This document shows positions 57,195-64,000 of a stretch of 64,000 nucleotides of DNA, one piece after another. Made by a program: the position numbers and the translations under genes. The notes beneath the pieces are model-generated. The model saw only the letters and a program-made list of their open reading frames with translations. It searched no databases and had not been told where the DNA came from. Position 1 is the first letter of the stretch; each line of letters opens with the position of its first letter. This stretch comes from Lacinutrix sp. MedPE-SW (GTDB lineage: Bacteria > Bacteroidota > Bacteroidia > Flavobacteriales > Flavobacteriaceae). The stretch spans positions 62,001-126,000 of the forward strand of contig NZ_MPCX01000010.1 of NCBI RefSeq assembly GCF_001874145.1. The letters are read 5' to 3'.

Positions 57195-59633
57195 TTAATT
57201 TTCTGTTTTAACCAATTTTCCATTTACTGTTTTAATGCCTTTTTTAGATAAATGTACGGTAGATTTACCATTATTATTATGCATTGAAACGTTTAGCTTT
57301 GGGTTGTCTGTTATAAGTTCTATAGCTTTGGCTTCAGTAATTTTTTCACCCTCATAAAAAAATGCTCCACCATTGGCTTCCATGCCTTTAAATTGTTGAG
57401 CTAATGGTCGTGATTGTCTGGCTTCTCGTGCAGCTAATAATTGTTGTCTTTTTGTAGTAGCTTTTTGCCTTAAAGCTTTGCGTTTTTCAAGCATAGCATT
57501 TTTTCTTTCTTCTGTTAGTGCTCTTCTTTTTGCAATAGCTTTATCTCTATTTTTTTGGCTTTCGCTTATTCTTTTACCATTTACAATTGTTATTGGTTTT
57601 GTAGATAAATGTACCGTTGAAACGCCATTGTTTGTTTGAGTTGATATGTTAATTTTATTATTATCCTTAATAAGTTCTAAAGCTTTTTCTTTTGTAACTG
57701 CGTCACCATTATAGAAAAAACTGGCGTCCTTTGAAGCCATATTTTTAATATGCTTTTCTGGTGAAATTGGTTTAGGTGGCTTTGGTGGTTTTGGAACACT
57801 AAAATTTTCATCGTCTTTCCAAGTTTTTTTAAATTCGGCAACAATGTTTCCTTTTTGGTATACTTTAGTTATTTTTTGTCCAGGTATTACTTTACTTCCA
57901 TCTACTTGAGATTTAGATAATACTTTACCAGTACTATCTACTATATATCCATTACGGTTATAATATTTAATATCTCCATTAATATTTACCTTAAATAAAG
58001 TGGTGCCATTAACATTTACAAAAGCAGTATTTCTTTCAAGTTCTCTACCTATTGGAGGCGCTGGTGGTGCTGGTGGTGGCGGTAACGTTGAAACTTCTCC
58101 TTTTTTTTCTTTTGGTGGTGCTGGTGGAGCAGGTGGAGGAGGAAAGTTAGGAAAAGGCTCTGCATTCTTTTTTTGAGCATCACTCATTAAATTATATAAT
58201 TCTTTAATACGATTAAAGTCTTTTAATTTAACTATGGTATTTACTTTTAATTTAGCGTTATAATATTTAGCTAACTTGTTGTATTCTGCAACTTGTTCTG
58301 GAGTTGCTTCTTTTTGAGATTTATTTGCAGAATAGTTTGCATTATTATTAGAAACATTATCTAATGCAAATGGAGTGTTGTTTTTTGAGCGTATAATCTC
58401 TTGGTTGTAAGCTACAATGCGATGGTAACCATAATCTTGAACGGCATTAAAGATAAACCAAACTTCTTTATCTGAAATATCTTTTGGACTATTAACATGA
58501 ATGTTTATAATCTTATCTCTTATTTCTTTTGTAATGTCTTGGTGTAATTGATTAATTACATTTTTAAAAGTATTTTTAGTCGCTTTAATACCATCAATTT
58601 CATAATTGCCTTGGCTTAATACTTTTACTGTAATACTTCTTGCGGTATAATTTATTTTATAATCGCCTAATTTTTGTAATTCTGTTTTTACATCTTTTAA
58701 AGGTTTGTTTTGTTGGTTTTCTATTTCTTTAGGAAAAACCATAGCAGGAACAACTTCTTTTTCTACTTGTTCTCTTCCGCTAAAGCTAAATAGTAATCCA
58801 GCTAAAAGCGGAAGTAGTAAAAAACTTCTAAGCCATACAGCTTTTTTTGAGGTTTGTGTTTTCATAATTGTAAATCGTTTTTTGATTAATGAATAATTGA
58901 TGGCATGTGCCAATGGAATTTCGTTTGCAGTAGATGAGAATTGAAGCAGTGTTTCTTGGTAAGTTGATGAGTCTATACCTTGCTTTAAAACGGCTTCGTC
59001 TGCCAGAAATTCATGATTGAGTTTTATGTCTTTTTTTAATAAATAGAGTAGTGGGTTAAACCAAAATACAACTTGTAATAATTCTATAAATAAAATATCT
59101 AAAGTGTGTTTTTGTTTGGCATGTGTTTGTTCGTGTAATAATACTTCCTGCGGAATTGCTTTTGCTTCAAACCTTGTTTTGTTTAAAAAAATGTAACTAA
59201 AAAAGGTGTGTGGTACTATAAAATCTTGTACTAAAACTGAAATGTAATTACCGGATTTTTGCTTTTCGTTTCTTTTAATTTTTGATACAATACCAAATAG
59301 ATTTATACAAAATTTGGTTAAAAATAGTAAAACTCCTAAGCCATAAATACTCCATAAAATTATTGGTAAATAGTTTGTTGGTTCTACTGGTAAGTTTTCT
59401 TCTTCTGGTAATAAGTTAATTGGCACAGAGTGGTCTGCTTCAAAATAAGGAACATTAAATTGCGGTTCTATATACTCTATAAAAGGTATAAAAGGTATTA
59501 TTATAGAAATTAATACTGCGCCTAATAAGTAGAAGCGTTTAAAGGTGTGTATGTTTAAACGCTCTAAAAATAATTTATAGAATGCTAATAAAATAGCCAA
59601 ACATGCTGTCGATTTTAATATTAGTATTTCCAT
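57195..59633 (-). CDS. M56 (BlaR1-like) peptidase with long repeat-bearing C-terminus
   Basis: An 812-residue protein. Residues 1-290 form the membrane peptidase: helices at the N-terminus, zinc motif H167-E-Q-T-H171 in LHEQTHAKQKHTLDI, FWFNPLLYL and LNHEFLADEAVL. A further helix lies near residue 270. The extracytoplasmic part has proline runs (PPPPAPPAPP twice, PKPPKPPKP) and two tandem ~50-residue repeats: FFYNGDAVTKEKALELIKDN with VSTVHLSTKPI, and FFYEGEKITEAKAIELITDN with KSTVHLSKKGI. The BlaI-like gene lies 2 bp upstream in the same operon. Confidence 0.85.
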   Translation of the reverse strand: MEILILKSTACLAILLAFYKLFLERLNIHTFKRFYLLGAVLISIIIPFIPFIEYIEPQFNVPYFEADHSVPINLLPEEENLPVEPTNYLPIILWSIYGLGVLLFLTKFCINLFGIVSKIKRNEKQKSGNYISVLVQDFIVPHTFFSYIFLNKTRFEAKAIPQEVLLHEQTHAKQKHTLDILFIELLQVVFWFNPLLYLLKKDIKLNHEFLADEAVLKQGIDSSTYQETLLQFSSTANEIPLAHAINYSLIKKRFTIMKTQTSKKAVWLRSFLLLPLLAGLLFSFSGREQVEKEVVPAMVFPKEIENQQNKPLKDVKTELQKLGDYKINYTARSITVKVLSQGNYEIDGIKATKNTFKNVINQLHQDITKEIRDKIINIHVNSPKDISDKEVWFIFNAVQDYGYHRIVAYNQEIIRSKNNTPFALDNVSNNNANYSANKSQKEATPEQVAEYNKLAKYYNAKLKVNTIVKLKDFNRIKELYNLMSDAQKKNAEPFPNFPPPPAPPAPPKEKKGEVSTLPPPPAPPAPPIGRELERNTAFVNVNGTTLFKVNINGDIKYYNRNGYIVDSTGKVLSKSQVDGSKVIPGQKITKVYQKGNIVAEFKKTWKDDENFSVPKPPKPPKPISPEKHIKNMASKDASFFYNGDAVTKEKALELIKDNNKINISTQTNNGVSTVHLSTKPITIVNGKRISESQKNRDKAIAKRRALTEERKNAMLEKRKALRQKATTKRQQLLAAREARQSRPLAQQFKGMEANGGAFFYEGEKITEAKAIELITDNPKLNVSMHNNNGKSTVHLSKKGIKTVNGKLVKTEN

Positions 59634-59635
59634 GC

Positions 59636-60001
59636 TTATTTATTTTTAATTTCGGTATCGATTATAGCTCGTAATTCTTGTAATTCTTGTTTGGACAAAT
59701 TGGTTTCTTTTGTAAAAAAGGAAGCAAACTGCGAACTGCTATCGTTAAAAAAGTTTTTTATTAATCCGTTTACATGTTTAGAGAAATAATCTTTTTTCTT
59801 TACTAATGGATAGTATTCTCTCGACTTACCAAATAGGTTATATGCTATAAAACCTTTGTCTGTCATGCGTTTTAAAAGTGTTGCCACTGTAGTGTTTGCA
59901 GGTTTAGGTTCTGGATAGGCTTCAAGCAAATCTTTCATAAATGCTTTTTCAAGTTTCCAGAGGTAATTCATTAAATCTTCTTCGGTTTTTGTAAGCTGCA
60001 T
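59636..60001 (-). CDS. BlaI/MecI/CopY-family repressor
   Basis: A 121-residue winged-helix repressor: MQLTKTEEDLMNYLWKLEK, then TTVATLLKRMTDKGFIAY and the wing REYYPLVKKKDYF. It is paralogous to the repressor at 20699 but with different operators. The paired palindromes at 60023-60064 lie over its promoter. It heads the operon with the 812-residue M56 peptidase, its expected sensor. Confidence 0.92.
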   Translation of the reverse strand: MQLTKTEEDLMNYLWKLEKAFMKDLLEAYPEPKPANTTVATLLKRMTDKGFIAYNLFGKSREYYPLVKKKDYFSKHVNGLIKNFFNDSSSQFASFFTKETNLSKQELQELRAIIDTEIKNK

Positions 60002-60022
60002 GTTCTACATTTTAAATTGTTC

Positions 60023-60064
60023 TCTACAAACGTAGAACAAATATTTTAATTCTACAAATGTAGA
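60023..60064 (-). promoter_or_regulatory. BlaI operators overlapping the promoter
   Basis: Two 14-bp palindrome-like sites: TCTACAAACGTAGA (60023-60036) and TCTACAAATGTAGA (60051-60064), 28 bp apart, of the TACA-N-TGTA class used by BlaI/MecI. Read on the minus strand, -33 TTTG (60058-60055) sits in one site and -7 TACGTTTG (60034-60027) in the other, 20 bp apart. Bound repressor would cover the promoter. Confidence 0.82.
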
Positions 60065-60106
60065 GCAATAATTATTTTTATAAGTTATTGGTTTTAAGTG
60101 TTAAGG

Positions 60107-60196
60107 ATGGAGGCTTTGTTGGAGCTCCTCGCAGAGAGCGACTGCCGAGAGCCTGACCAAGATGAAGCTTTTTTGCTCATCTTGGGAACACCATAA
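60107..60196 (+). other. GC-rich patch with a 29-codon frame and a hairpin
   Basis: The segment is clearly richer in G and C than its neighbours and reads open from ATG 60107 to TAA (MEALLELLAESDC at the start). It also holds an inverted repeat (60157-60165 with 60177-60185). It lies between two minus-strand genes. I cannot tell whether it is a dispersed intergenic repeat, an RNA or a small gene. Confidence 0.35.
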
Positions 60197-60198
60197 AA

Positions 60199-60234
60199 AA
60201 AAATCCGCTCTAATTAAAGAACGGATTTTTTAAA
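60199..60234 (-). terminator. Terminator of the M20 dipeptidase gene
   Basis: A stem of AAAATCCG with CGGATTTT plus TCT/AGA inside (60201-60231), T tract on the minus strand, a few bases after the stop codon. Confidence 0.8.
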
Positions 60235-60235
60235 T

Positions 60236-61624
60236 TTATTTAGATAGTTCTACAAAATGTTTGTAGAATCCTGGTATTGTTTCTATACCTTTTAGGTAGT
60301 TCCAAACACCAAAATGTTCGTTTGGTGAGTGTATGGCGTCGCTATCTAAGCCAAAGCCCATAAGTATGGTTTTGCTTTTTAGTTCTTCTTCAAATAAAGA
60401 TACTATTGGTATGCTTCCGCCGCTACGTTGTGGTATTGGTGTTTTTCCAAAAGTATCTTCATAGGCTTTGCTTGCTGCTTGGTAGCCAATACTGTCTATT
60501 GGTGTAACATAACCTTGACCGCCGTGGTGTGGGTTTACTTTTACTTTTACACCTTTTGGTGCAATACTTTCAAAGTGCTTTTTAAATAAATTGGTTATGT
60601 TTTGCCAATCTTGATTTGGTACTAATCGCATAGAGATTTTAGCGTAAGCTTTGCTTGCAATTACTGTTTTTGCGCCTTCGCCAATATAGCCACCCCAAAT
60701 ACCATTGACATCTAAAGTTGGGCGGATAGAGTTACGCTCGTTTGTGGTGTAACCTTCTTCTCCATAAACAGCATCAATGTCTAAAGCTTTTTTATAATTT
60801 TCTAAAGAAAATGGAGCTTTTGCCATTTGTGCGCGTTCATCTTTAGATAGTTCTTCTACATTATCGTAAAAACCAGGAATTGTAATATGGTTATTTTCGT
60901 CGTGTAAAGAGGCAATCATTTTGGTTAAAACATTAATTGGGTTTGCTACTGCACCACCATATAAACCAGAATGTAAATCGCGATTTGGTCCTGTAACTTC
61001 TACTTCTACATAACTTAAACCACGAAGTCCTGTTGTAATAGATGGTGTGTCTTTGGCAATCATACCAGTGTCACTTATTAAAATAACATCGTTACTAAGT
61101 TTTTCTTGATTTTCTTTTACGTATTTAGATAGGTTTACACTACCTACTTCTTCTTCACCTTCTATCATGAATTTAACATTACATGGTAGTTGGTCTTGAG
61201 TTGTCATAAATTCCATTGCCTTTACATGCATATACATTTGGCCTTTGTCGTCGCAAGCACCACGTGCAAAAATTGCACCTTCTGGATGTAGTTCTGTTGG
61301 TTTTATAACAGGCTCAAATGGTGGAGAATCCCAAAGCTCAACAGGATCTGGTGGTTGCACATCGTAATGACCGTATACTAATACTGTTGGTAAATTTTTA
61401 TCTATAATTTTTTCGGCATAAATAATAGGGTAGCCATCAGTTTCGCATAACTCTACTGTGTCGCAACCCGCTTTTTTTAAGCTAGACATTACAACTTCGG
61501 CAGTTTTAATGGTGTCTTTTTTATAAGCAGAGTCTGCGCTAATTGACGGGATTTTTAGTAAATCTATCAATTCGGATAGGAATCTATCTTTGTTATTTTC
61601 AATGTAAGATTGAATGTTTTGCAT
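60236..61624 (-). CDS. M20-family dipeptidase
   Basis: A 462-residue di-zinc peptidase. Zinc ligands and catalytic residues are visible: H in VYGHYDVQPPDP, bridging D in ARGACDDKGQMYMH, catalytic glutamate pair in MIEGEEEVGS, D in ISDTGM, and H in GFGLDSDAIHSPNE. RSGGSIPIV is also conserved. No signal peptide, so it is cytoplasmic, cleaving dipeptides (PepV/CNDP-like). Its start faces the tRNA-Leu gene. Confidence 0.9.
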   Translation of the reverse strand: MQNIQSYIENNKDRFLSELIDLLKIPSISADSAYKKDTIKTAEVVMSSLKKAGCDTVELCETDGYPIIYAEKIIDKNLPTVLVYGHYDVQPPDPVELWDSPPFEPVIKPTELHPEGAIFARGACDDKGQMYMHVKAMEFMTTQDQLPCNVKFMIEGEEEVGSVNLSKYVKENQEKLSNDVILISDTGMIAKDTPSITTGLRGLSYVEVEVTGPNRDLHSGLYGGAVANPINVLTKMIASLHDENNHITIPGFYDNVEELSKDERAQMAKAPFSLENYKKALDIDAVYGEEGYTTNERNSIRPTLDVNGIWGGYIGEGAKTVIASKAYAKISMRLVPNQDWQNITNLFKKHFESIAPKGVKVKVNPHHGGQGYVTPIDSIGYQAASKAYEDTFGKTPIPQRSGGSIPIVSLFEEELKSKTILMGFGLDSDAIHSPNEHFGVWNYLKGIETIPGFYKHFVELSK

Positions 61625-61686
61625 AGTATTTTATTGAATTTTAGTAAAAGTACAAAAAGAGATAAACATTTTCTTCAAAAGTTTTG

Positions 61687-61715
61687 TTTGAATATTGAAA
61701 CTATTTGTATATTTG
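61687..61715 (+). promoter_or_regulatory. tRNA-Leu promoter
   Basis: TATATTTG at 61708-61715 is a perfect -7 box; TTTG occurs at 61687-61690 (17-bp spacer) and at 61683-61686 (21-bp spacer). Confidence 0.7.
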
Positions 61716-61726
61716 CACTCACTTTT

Positions 61727-61808
61727 GCGGGCGTGGTGGAATTGGTAGACACGCTAGACTTAGGATCTAGTGCCGCGAGGTGTGAGAGTTCGAGTCTCTC
61801 CGCCCGTA
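61727..61808 (+). tRNA. tRNA-Leu (TAG)
   Basis: An 82-nt class II tRNA. Acceptor GCGGGCG pairs with CGCCCGT (terminal G-U); D arm GGTGGAATTGGTAGACAC; anticodon loop in CTAGACTTAGGATCTAG with anticodon TAG; a short variable arm (TGCCGCGAGGTGT), T arm GAGAGTTCGAGTCTCTC; discriminator A. CCA is not encoded. Confidence 0.96.
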
Positions 61809-61822
61809 CTAAACAAAAGTAT

Positions 61823-61858
61823 AAACCTTTAACATTTAATTTGTTAGAGGTTTTTTTG
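61823..61858 (+). terminator. tRNA-Leu terminator
   Basis: A 12-bp stem with one wobble (61823-61834 with 61842-61853) and a T tail. Confidence 0.85.
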
Positions 61859-61905
61859 TGTCTTGCTATTTATGATAAAATTAAAATTTAAGAGTAAAAA
61901 AGCTT

Positions 61906-62730
61906 TTAAATTTTAAAAGTGATTACTGGTCTTTTAGCATGGTTAACAAGGTCTTCACTTAAGCTTCCGTTTAAAAAATGCGCTATACCTTGGCGTCCAT
62001 GTGTGCTAATTCCTATTAAATCGGCATCAATTATATGAGAAAAATTTAAAATACCTTTCTCTGCTGTTTCATCATTATAAATGTTTATAGTGTAATTTGT
62101 AAACGTGGTTCCTTTAATAAAATCTTGGATTTTTACTTTTGCAGACGCTGTTGTTTTAAAGTTAGAAACAGTATTTACCATAAGTAAATGTATTTTAGCA
62201 TTAAACATTTCGGCTAGTTTTACAGCTTGCTTAAATGTTTCTTTGTTATCGTTTTCAAAATCTGATGCAAAAACAAACTCTTCAATATTAAAGTTTTCGT
62301 GTTCATTTTTAATAACCAATACAGGTATATCACTGGTTCTAACAAGCTTTTCTGCATTACTACCAATAAACATTTCTTTTAAACCGGTAGCGCCATGAGA
62401 TCCCATAATAATTAAATCGATATCGTGCGCTTTGCTAACTTCTTTTATTCCAGTATTAATATCGTGAAAATCAACCATTTCTGTTACGGTGACATTTTGT
62501 AAAAAAGGTTGGTTCATGATGTCTTCAAACTGTTTGTGTGCTAACTTCATAAAATAAACTGCCTCAGGTAAATCTGCTGGAGCACTGCCAGCATTTAATT
62601 GTACTAAAGGTAAATCTAACATGTGTAAAAGAATGAGTTCACAACCATGTTTTTCGCCTAATTGGGCAGCAACTTTAATTGCATTTTCTGCTTCTTTTGA
62701 AAAGTCTGTGGGTACGAGAATTTTTTTCAT
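61906..62730 (-). CDS. Universal stress protein, two Usp domains
   Basis: A 274-residue tandem UspA protein. Domain 1 (residues 1-145) starts ILVPTDFSKEAENAIKVA and ends with the ATP-binding GSHGATGLKEMFIGSNAEKL pattern (G-x2-G-x9-G-S/N). Domain 2 (about 150-274) has FVFASDFENDNKETFKQA and a GISTHGRQGIAHFLNGS motif. Cytoplasmic; probably stress or energy-linked ATP-binding. It stands alone, divergent from the rimP promoter. Confidence 0.9.
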   Translation of the reverse strand: MKKILVPTDFSKEAENAIKVAAQLGEKHGCELILLHMLDLPLVQLNAGSAPADLPEAVYFMKLAHKQFEDIMNQPFLQNVTVTEMVDFHDINTGIKEVSKAHDIDLIIMGSHGATGLKEMFIGSNAEKLVRTSDIPVLVIKNEHENFNIEEFVFASDFENDNKETFKQAVKLAEMFNAKIHLLMVNTVSNFKTTASAKVKIQDFIKGTTFTNYTINIYNDETAEKGILNFSHIIDADLIGISTHGRQGIAHFLNGSLSEDLVNHAKRPVITFKI

Positions 62731-62809
62731 TGCTAGTTAATTTTAAGAGTACTATAAATTTAACTAAAAAATTGGACTTTATAAAATTATGAAAATCAAT
62801 AAAATTGTG

Positions 62810-62817
62810 TATATTTG
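62810..62817 (+). promoter_or_regulatory. rimP-nusA promoter, -7 box
   Basis: TATATTTG, a perfect match, 64 bp before the rimP start; RNA start about 62823. Confidence 0.65.
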
Positions 62818-62822
62818 CAGCG

Positions 62823-62870
62823 TTGTAAGAATACAATAAAATGTGAGCGGACGAAAAGTCCGCTCTTTTT
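62823..62870 (+). promoter_or_regulatory. rimP leader with terminator-like attenuator
   Basis: Within the leader: a small hairpin TTGTA-AGAA-TACAA at 62823-62836, then a strong 8-bp GC-rich hairpin GAGCGGAC/GTCCGCTC (62845-62852 with 62858-62865) followed by five T residues, all before the rimP ATG at 62881. In the leader this is an intrinsic terminator, so transcription of rimP-nusA should be attenuated. Confidence 0.7.
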
Positions 62871-62880
62871 ATACTTGAAA

Positions 62881-63342
62881 ATGTTTAGCACTACAGTAAA
62901 AAACCTCATTAACGAGGCGCTCGAAGAAAGAGCCGATTTATTTTTAATAGATTTAACCATTGGCGGCGATAATGCTATAAATGTAATTATTGATGGCGAT
63001 AATGGTGTAACTGTAGAAGACTGTATATTAATTAGCCGTGCTGTAGAGCATAACTTAGATAGAGAAGAACAAGATTTTTCTATAGAAGTCGCTTCGGCTG
63101 GAGCAGCAGCTTCTTTAACACTACCTAGGCAATTTAAAAAAAATGTAGGTAGAACATTAGAAGTTAAAACACAAACAGAAACTTTTGAAGCTAATCTAGT
63201 AAGTACAGACGAAAATGGTATAAACCTCGAGTGGAAAGCAAGAGAGCCAAAGCCAGTAGGAAAAGGAAAAGTTACAGTGCAAAAACAAGCTAATATTGCT
63301 TACAACGATATTGTAGAAGCAAAAGTGAAGATAAAATTTTAA
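62881..63342 (+). CDS. rimP: Ribosome maturation factor RimP
   Basis: A 153-residue 30S assembly factor. Start ATG 62881 (MFSTTVKNLINEAL); the longer open frame to 62815 runs through the leader hairpin and is rejected. LFLIDLTIGGDNAINVIIDGDNGVTVEDCILISRAVE is the N-terminal domain (about residues 19-55), FSIEVASAGAAASLTLPRQFKKNVGR the conserved linker. nusA follows 12 bp later, the normal bacterial order. Confidence 0.95.
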   Translation: MFSTTVKNLINEALEERADLFLIDLTIGGDNAINVIIDGDNGVTVEDCILISRAVEHNLDREEQDFSIEVASAGAAASLTLPRQFKKNVGRTLEVKTQTETFEANLVSTDENGINLEWKAREPKPVGKGKVTVQKQANIAYNDIVEAKVKIKF

Positions 63343-63354
63343 TTCAATAGAGTT

Positions 63355-64000
63355 ATGGAAAATTTAGCCTTAATAGATTCTTTCTCAGAATTTAAAGACG
63401 ACAAGTTAATTGATCGTGTTACGTTAATGGCCATATTAGAAGATGTATTTAGAAGTGCATTAAAAAAGAAGTTTGGAGATGATGATAACTTTGATATTAT
63501 CATTAACCCAGATAAAGGCGATTTAGAAATTTGGAGAAATAGAATTGTTGTGGCAGATGGTGAGGTTGAAGAGCCAAATCAAGAAATTTCTTTAACAGAA
63601 GCTCGAAAAATTGAGCCAGATTTTGAAGTTGGAGAAGATGTTTCAGAAGAAGTAAAACTTATAGATTTAGGTCGTCGTGCTATTTTAGCCCTACGCCAAA
63701 ATCTTATTTCTAAAATTCATGAGCATGATAATACTAATATCTTTAAGCAGTTTAAAGAATTAGAAGGCGATTTATATACTGCCGAAGTGCACCATATTCG
63801 TCACAGAGCAGTTATTTTATTAGATGATGAAGGAAACGAAATCATCTTACCAAAAGACAAACAAATACCATCAGATTTTTTCCGTAAAGGTGATAATGTT
63901 AGAGGTATTATAGATAGCGTAGAATTAAAAGGAAACAAACCGGCAATTATAATGTCTAGAACGTCTCCTAAATTCTTAGAAAAATTATTTGAATCTGAAA
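63355..64000 (+). CDS. nusA: Transcription factor NusA, 3' partial
   Basis: The first 215 codons of nusA, cut by the window end. MENLALIDSFSEFKDDKLIDR and LMAILEDVFRSALKKKFG start the N-terminal RNA polymerase-binding domain; EDVSEEVKLIDLGRRAILALRQNLISKI and GIIDSVELKGNKPAIIMSRTSPKFLEKLFE show the S1 domain and start of the KH region. Co-transcribed with rimP. NusA enhances intrinsic termination, so the rimP leader hairpin may give feedback control. Confidence 0.95.
   Translation, partial: MENLALIDSFSEFKDDKLIDRVTLMAILEDVFRSALKKKFGDDDNFDIIINPDKGDLEIWRNRIVVADGEVEEPNQEISLTEARKIEPDFEVGEDVSEEVKLIDLGRRAILALRQNLISKIHEHDNTNIFKQFKELEGDLYTAEVHHIRHRAVILLDDEGNEIILPKDKQIPSDFFRKGDNVRGIIDSVELKGNKPAIIMSRTSPKFLEKLFESE

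Noticed and set aside
61610-61891. Plus-strand open frame of 93 codons containing GVVELVDTLDLGSSAARCESS
   Set aside because: It is translation through tRNA-Leu, another common false gene call.
62815-62880. 22-residue N-terminal extension of RimP
   Set aside because: The extension runs through the leader hairpin and begins beside the -7 box; the family N-terminus starts at 62881.

Overview
The window is a low-GC, densely coded stretch of a chromosome from a marine-type Flavobacteriaceae bacterium (phylum Bacteroidota). Evidence: strongly A/T-rich codons; promoters with a -7 box of the TAnnTTTG type and, at best, a TTG/TTTG -33 box; a type IX secretion C-terminal sorting domain; SusD-free but typical flavobacterial families (DUF3050, DUF4230, DUF4407, DUF6252-like, TPR histidine kinases, BlaI/M56 pairs); and DnaE with a fused N-terminal exonuclease. 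I see no transposase, integrase, phage gene or CRISPR array. The genus cannot be fixed from the sequence.

Region by region. 0-15.5 kb is core genome: a ferredoxin reductase with its [2Fe-2S] ferredoxin, a metallophosphoesterase, a DUF3050 protein, an acyl-CoA dehydrogenase, a translation group (rpsP, rimM, a tRNA m6A methylase), dnaE, trxA, a clpP-family protease, a DUF58 protein and tRNA-Asp. 15.5-20.1 kb is an accessory signalling island: five tandem, nearly identical 61-residue secreted peptide genes, then a TPR sensor histidine kinase and its LuxR-type response regulator, then a short promoter-to-terminator unit with two perfect TACGG-N6-CCGTA palindromes that looks like a regulated small RNA. 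20.1-31.3 kb is mixed: a BlaI/M56 regulator pair with three operator copies, membrane proteins, a glycosyltransferase with a UPF0104-type flippase, ruvC, hemW, a cyclase-family enzyme and small hypothetical genes.

31.3-55.3 kb is the most striking part. An eight-gene operon encodes a receiver protein, an H-NOX nitric-oxide sensor, a FIST (NosP-type) protein, two histidine kinases, an HPt protein and a LytTR response regulator. It is followed by exopolysaccharide-type genes: a TPR/beta-barrel exporter, two STAS proteins, a flippase, a GT4 glycosyltransferase, a GT-C-like membrane protein with a periplasmic partner and a membrane-anchored GH5-like hydrolase, a response-regulator/GT2 fusion, a frameshifted GT2 remnant and manA. 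Seven promoters in this block share one composite element: two GTC(T/G)ACA-type boxes 21 bp apart, an ATCGAAA box 19-20 bp further on, and a TAnnTTTG box 34-35 bp after that. I infer that this is the regulon of the LytTR regulator, so that NO sensing would control surface polysaccharide production. This is a hypothesis built from sequence, not a demonstrated pathway.

55.3-64 kb returns to housekeeping: phnA, a DUF4407 protein, a second BlaI/M56 pair with palindromic operators lying on its promoter, an M20 dipeptidase, tRNA-Leu, a universal stress protein, and the start of the rimP-nusA operon with a terminator-like hairpin in its leader. Both window ends cut a gene (the ferredoxin reductase at the left, nusA at the right).
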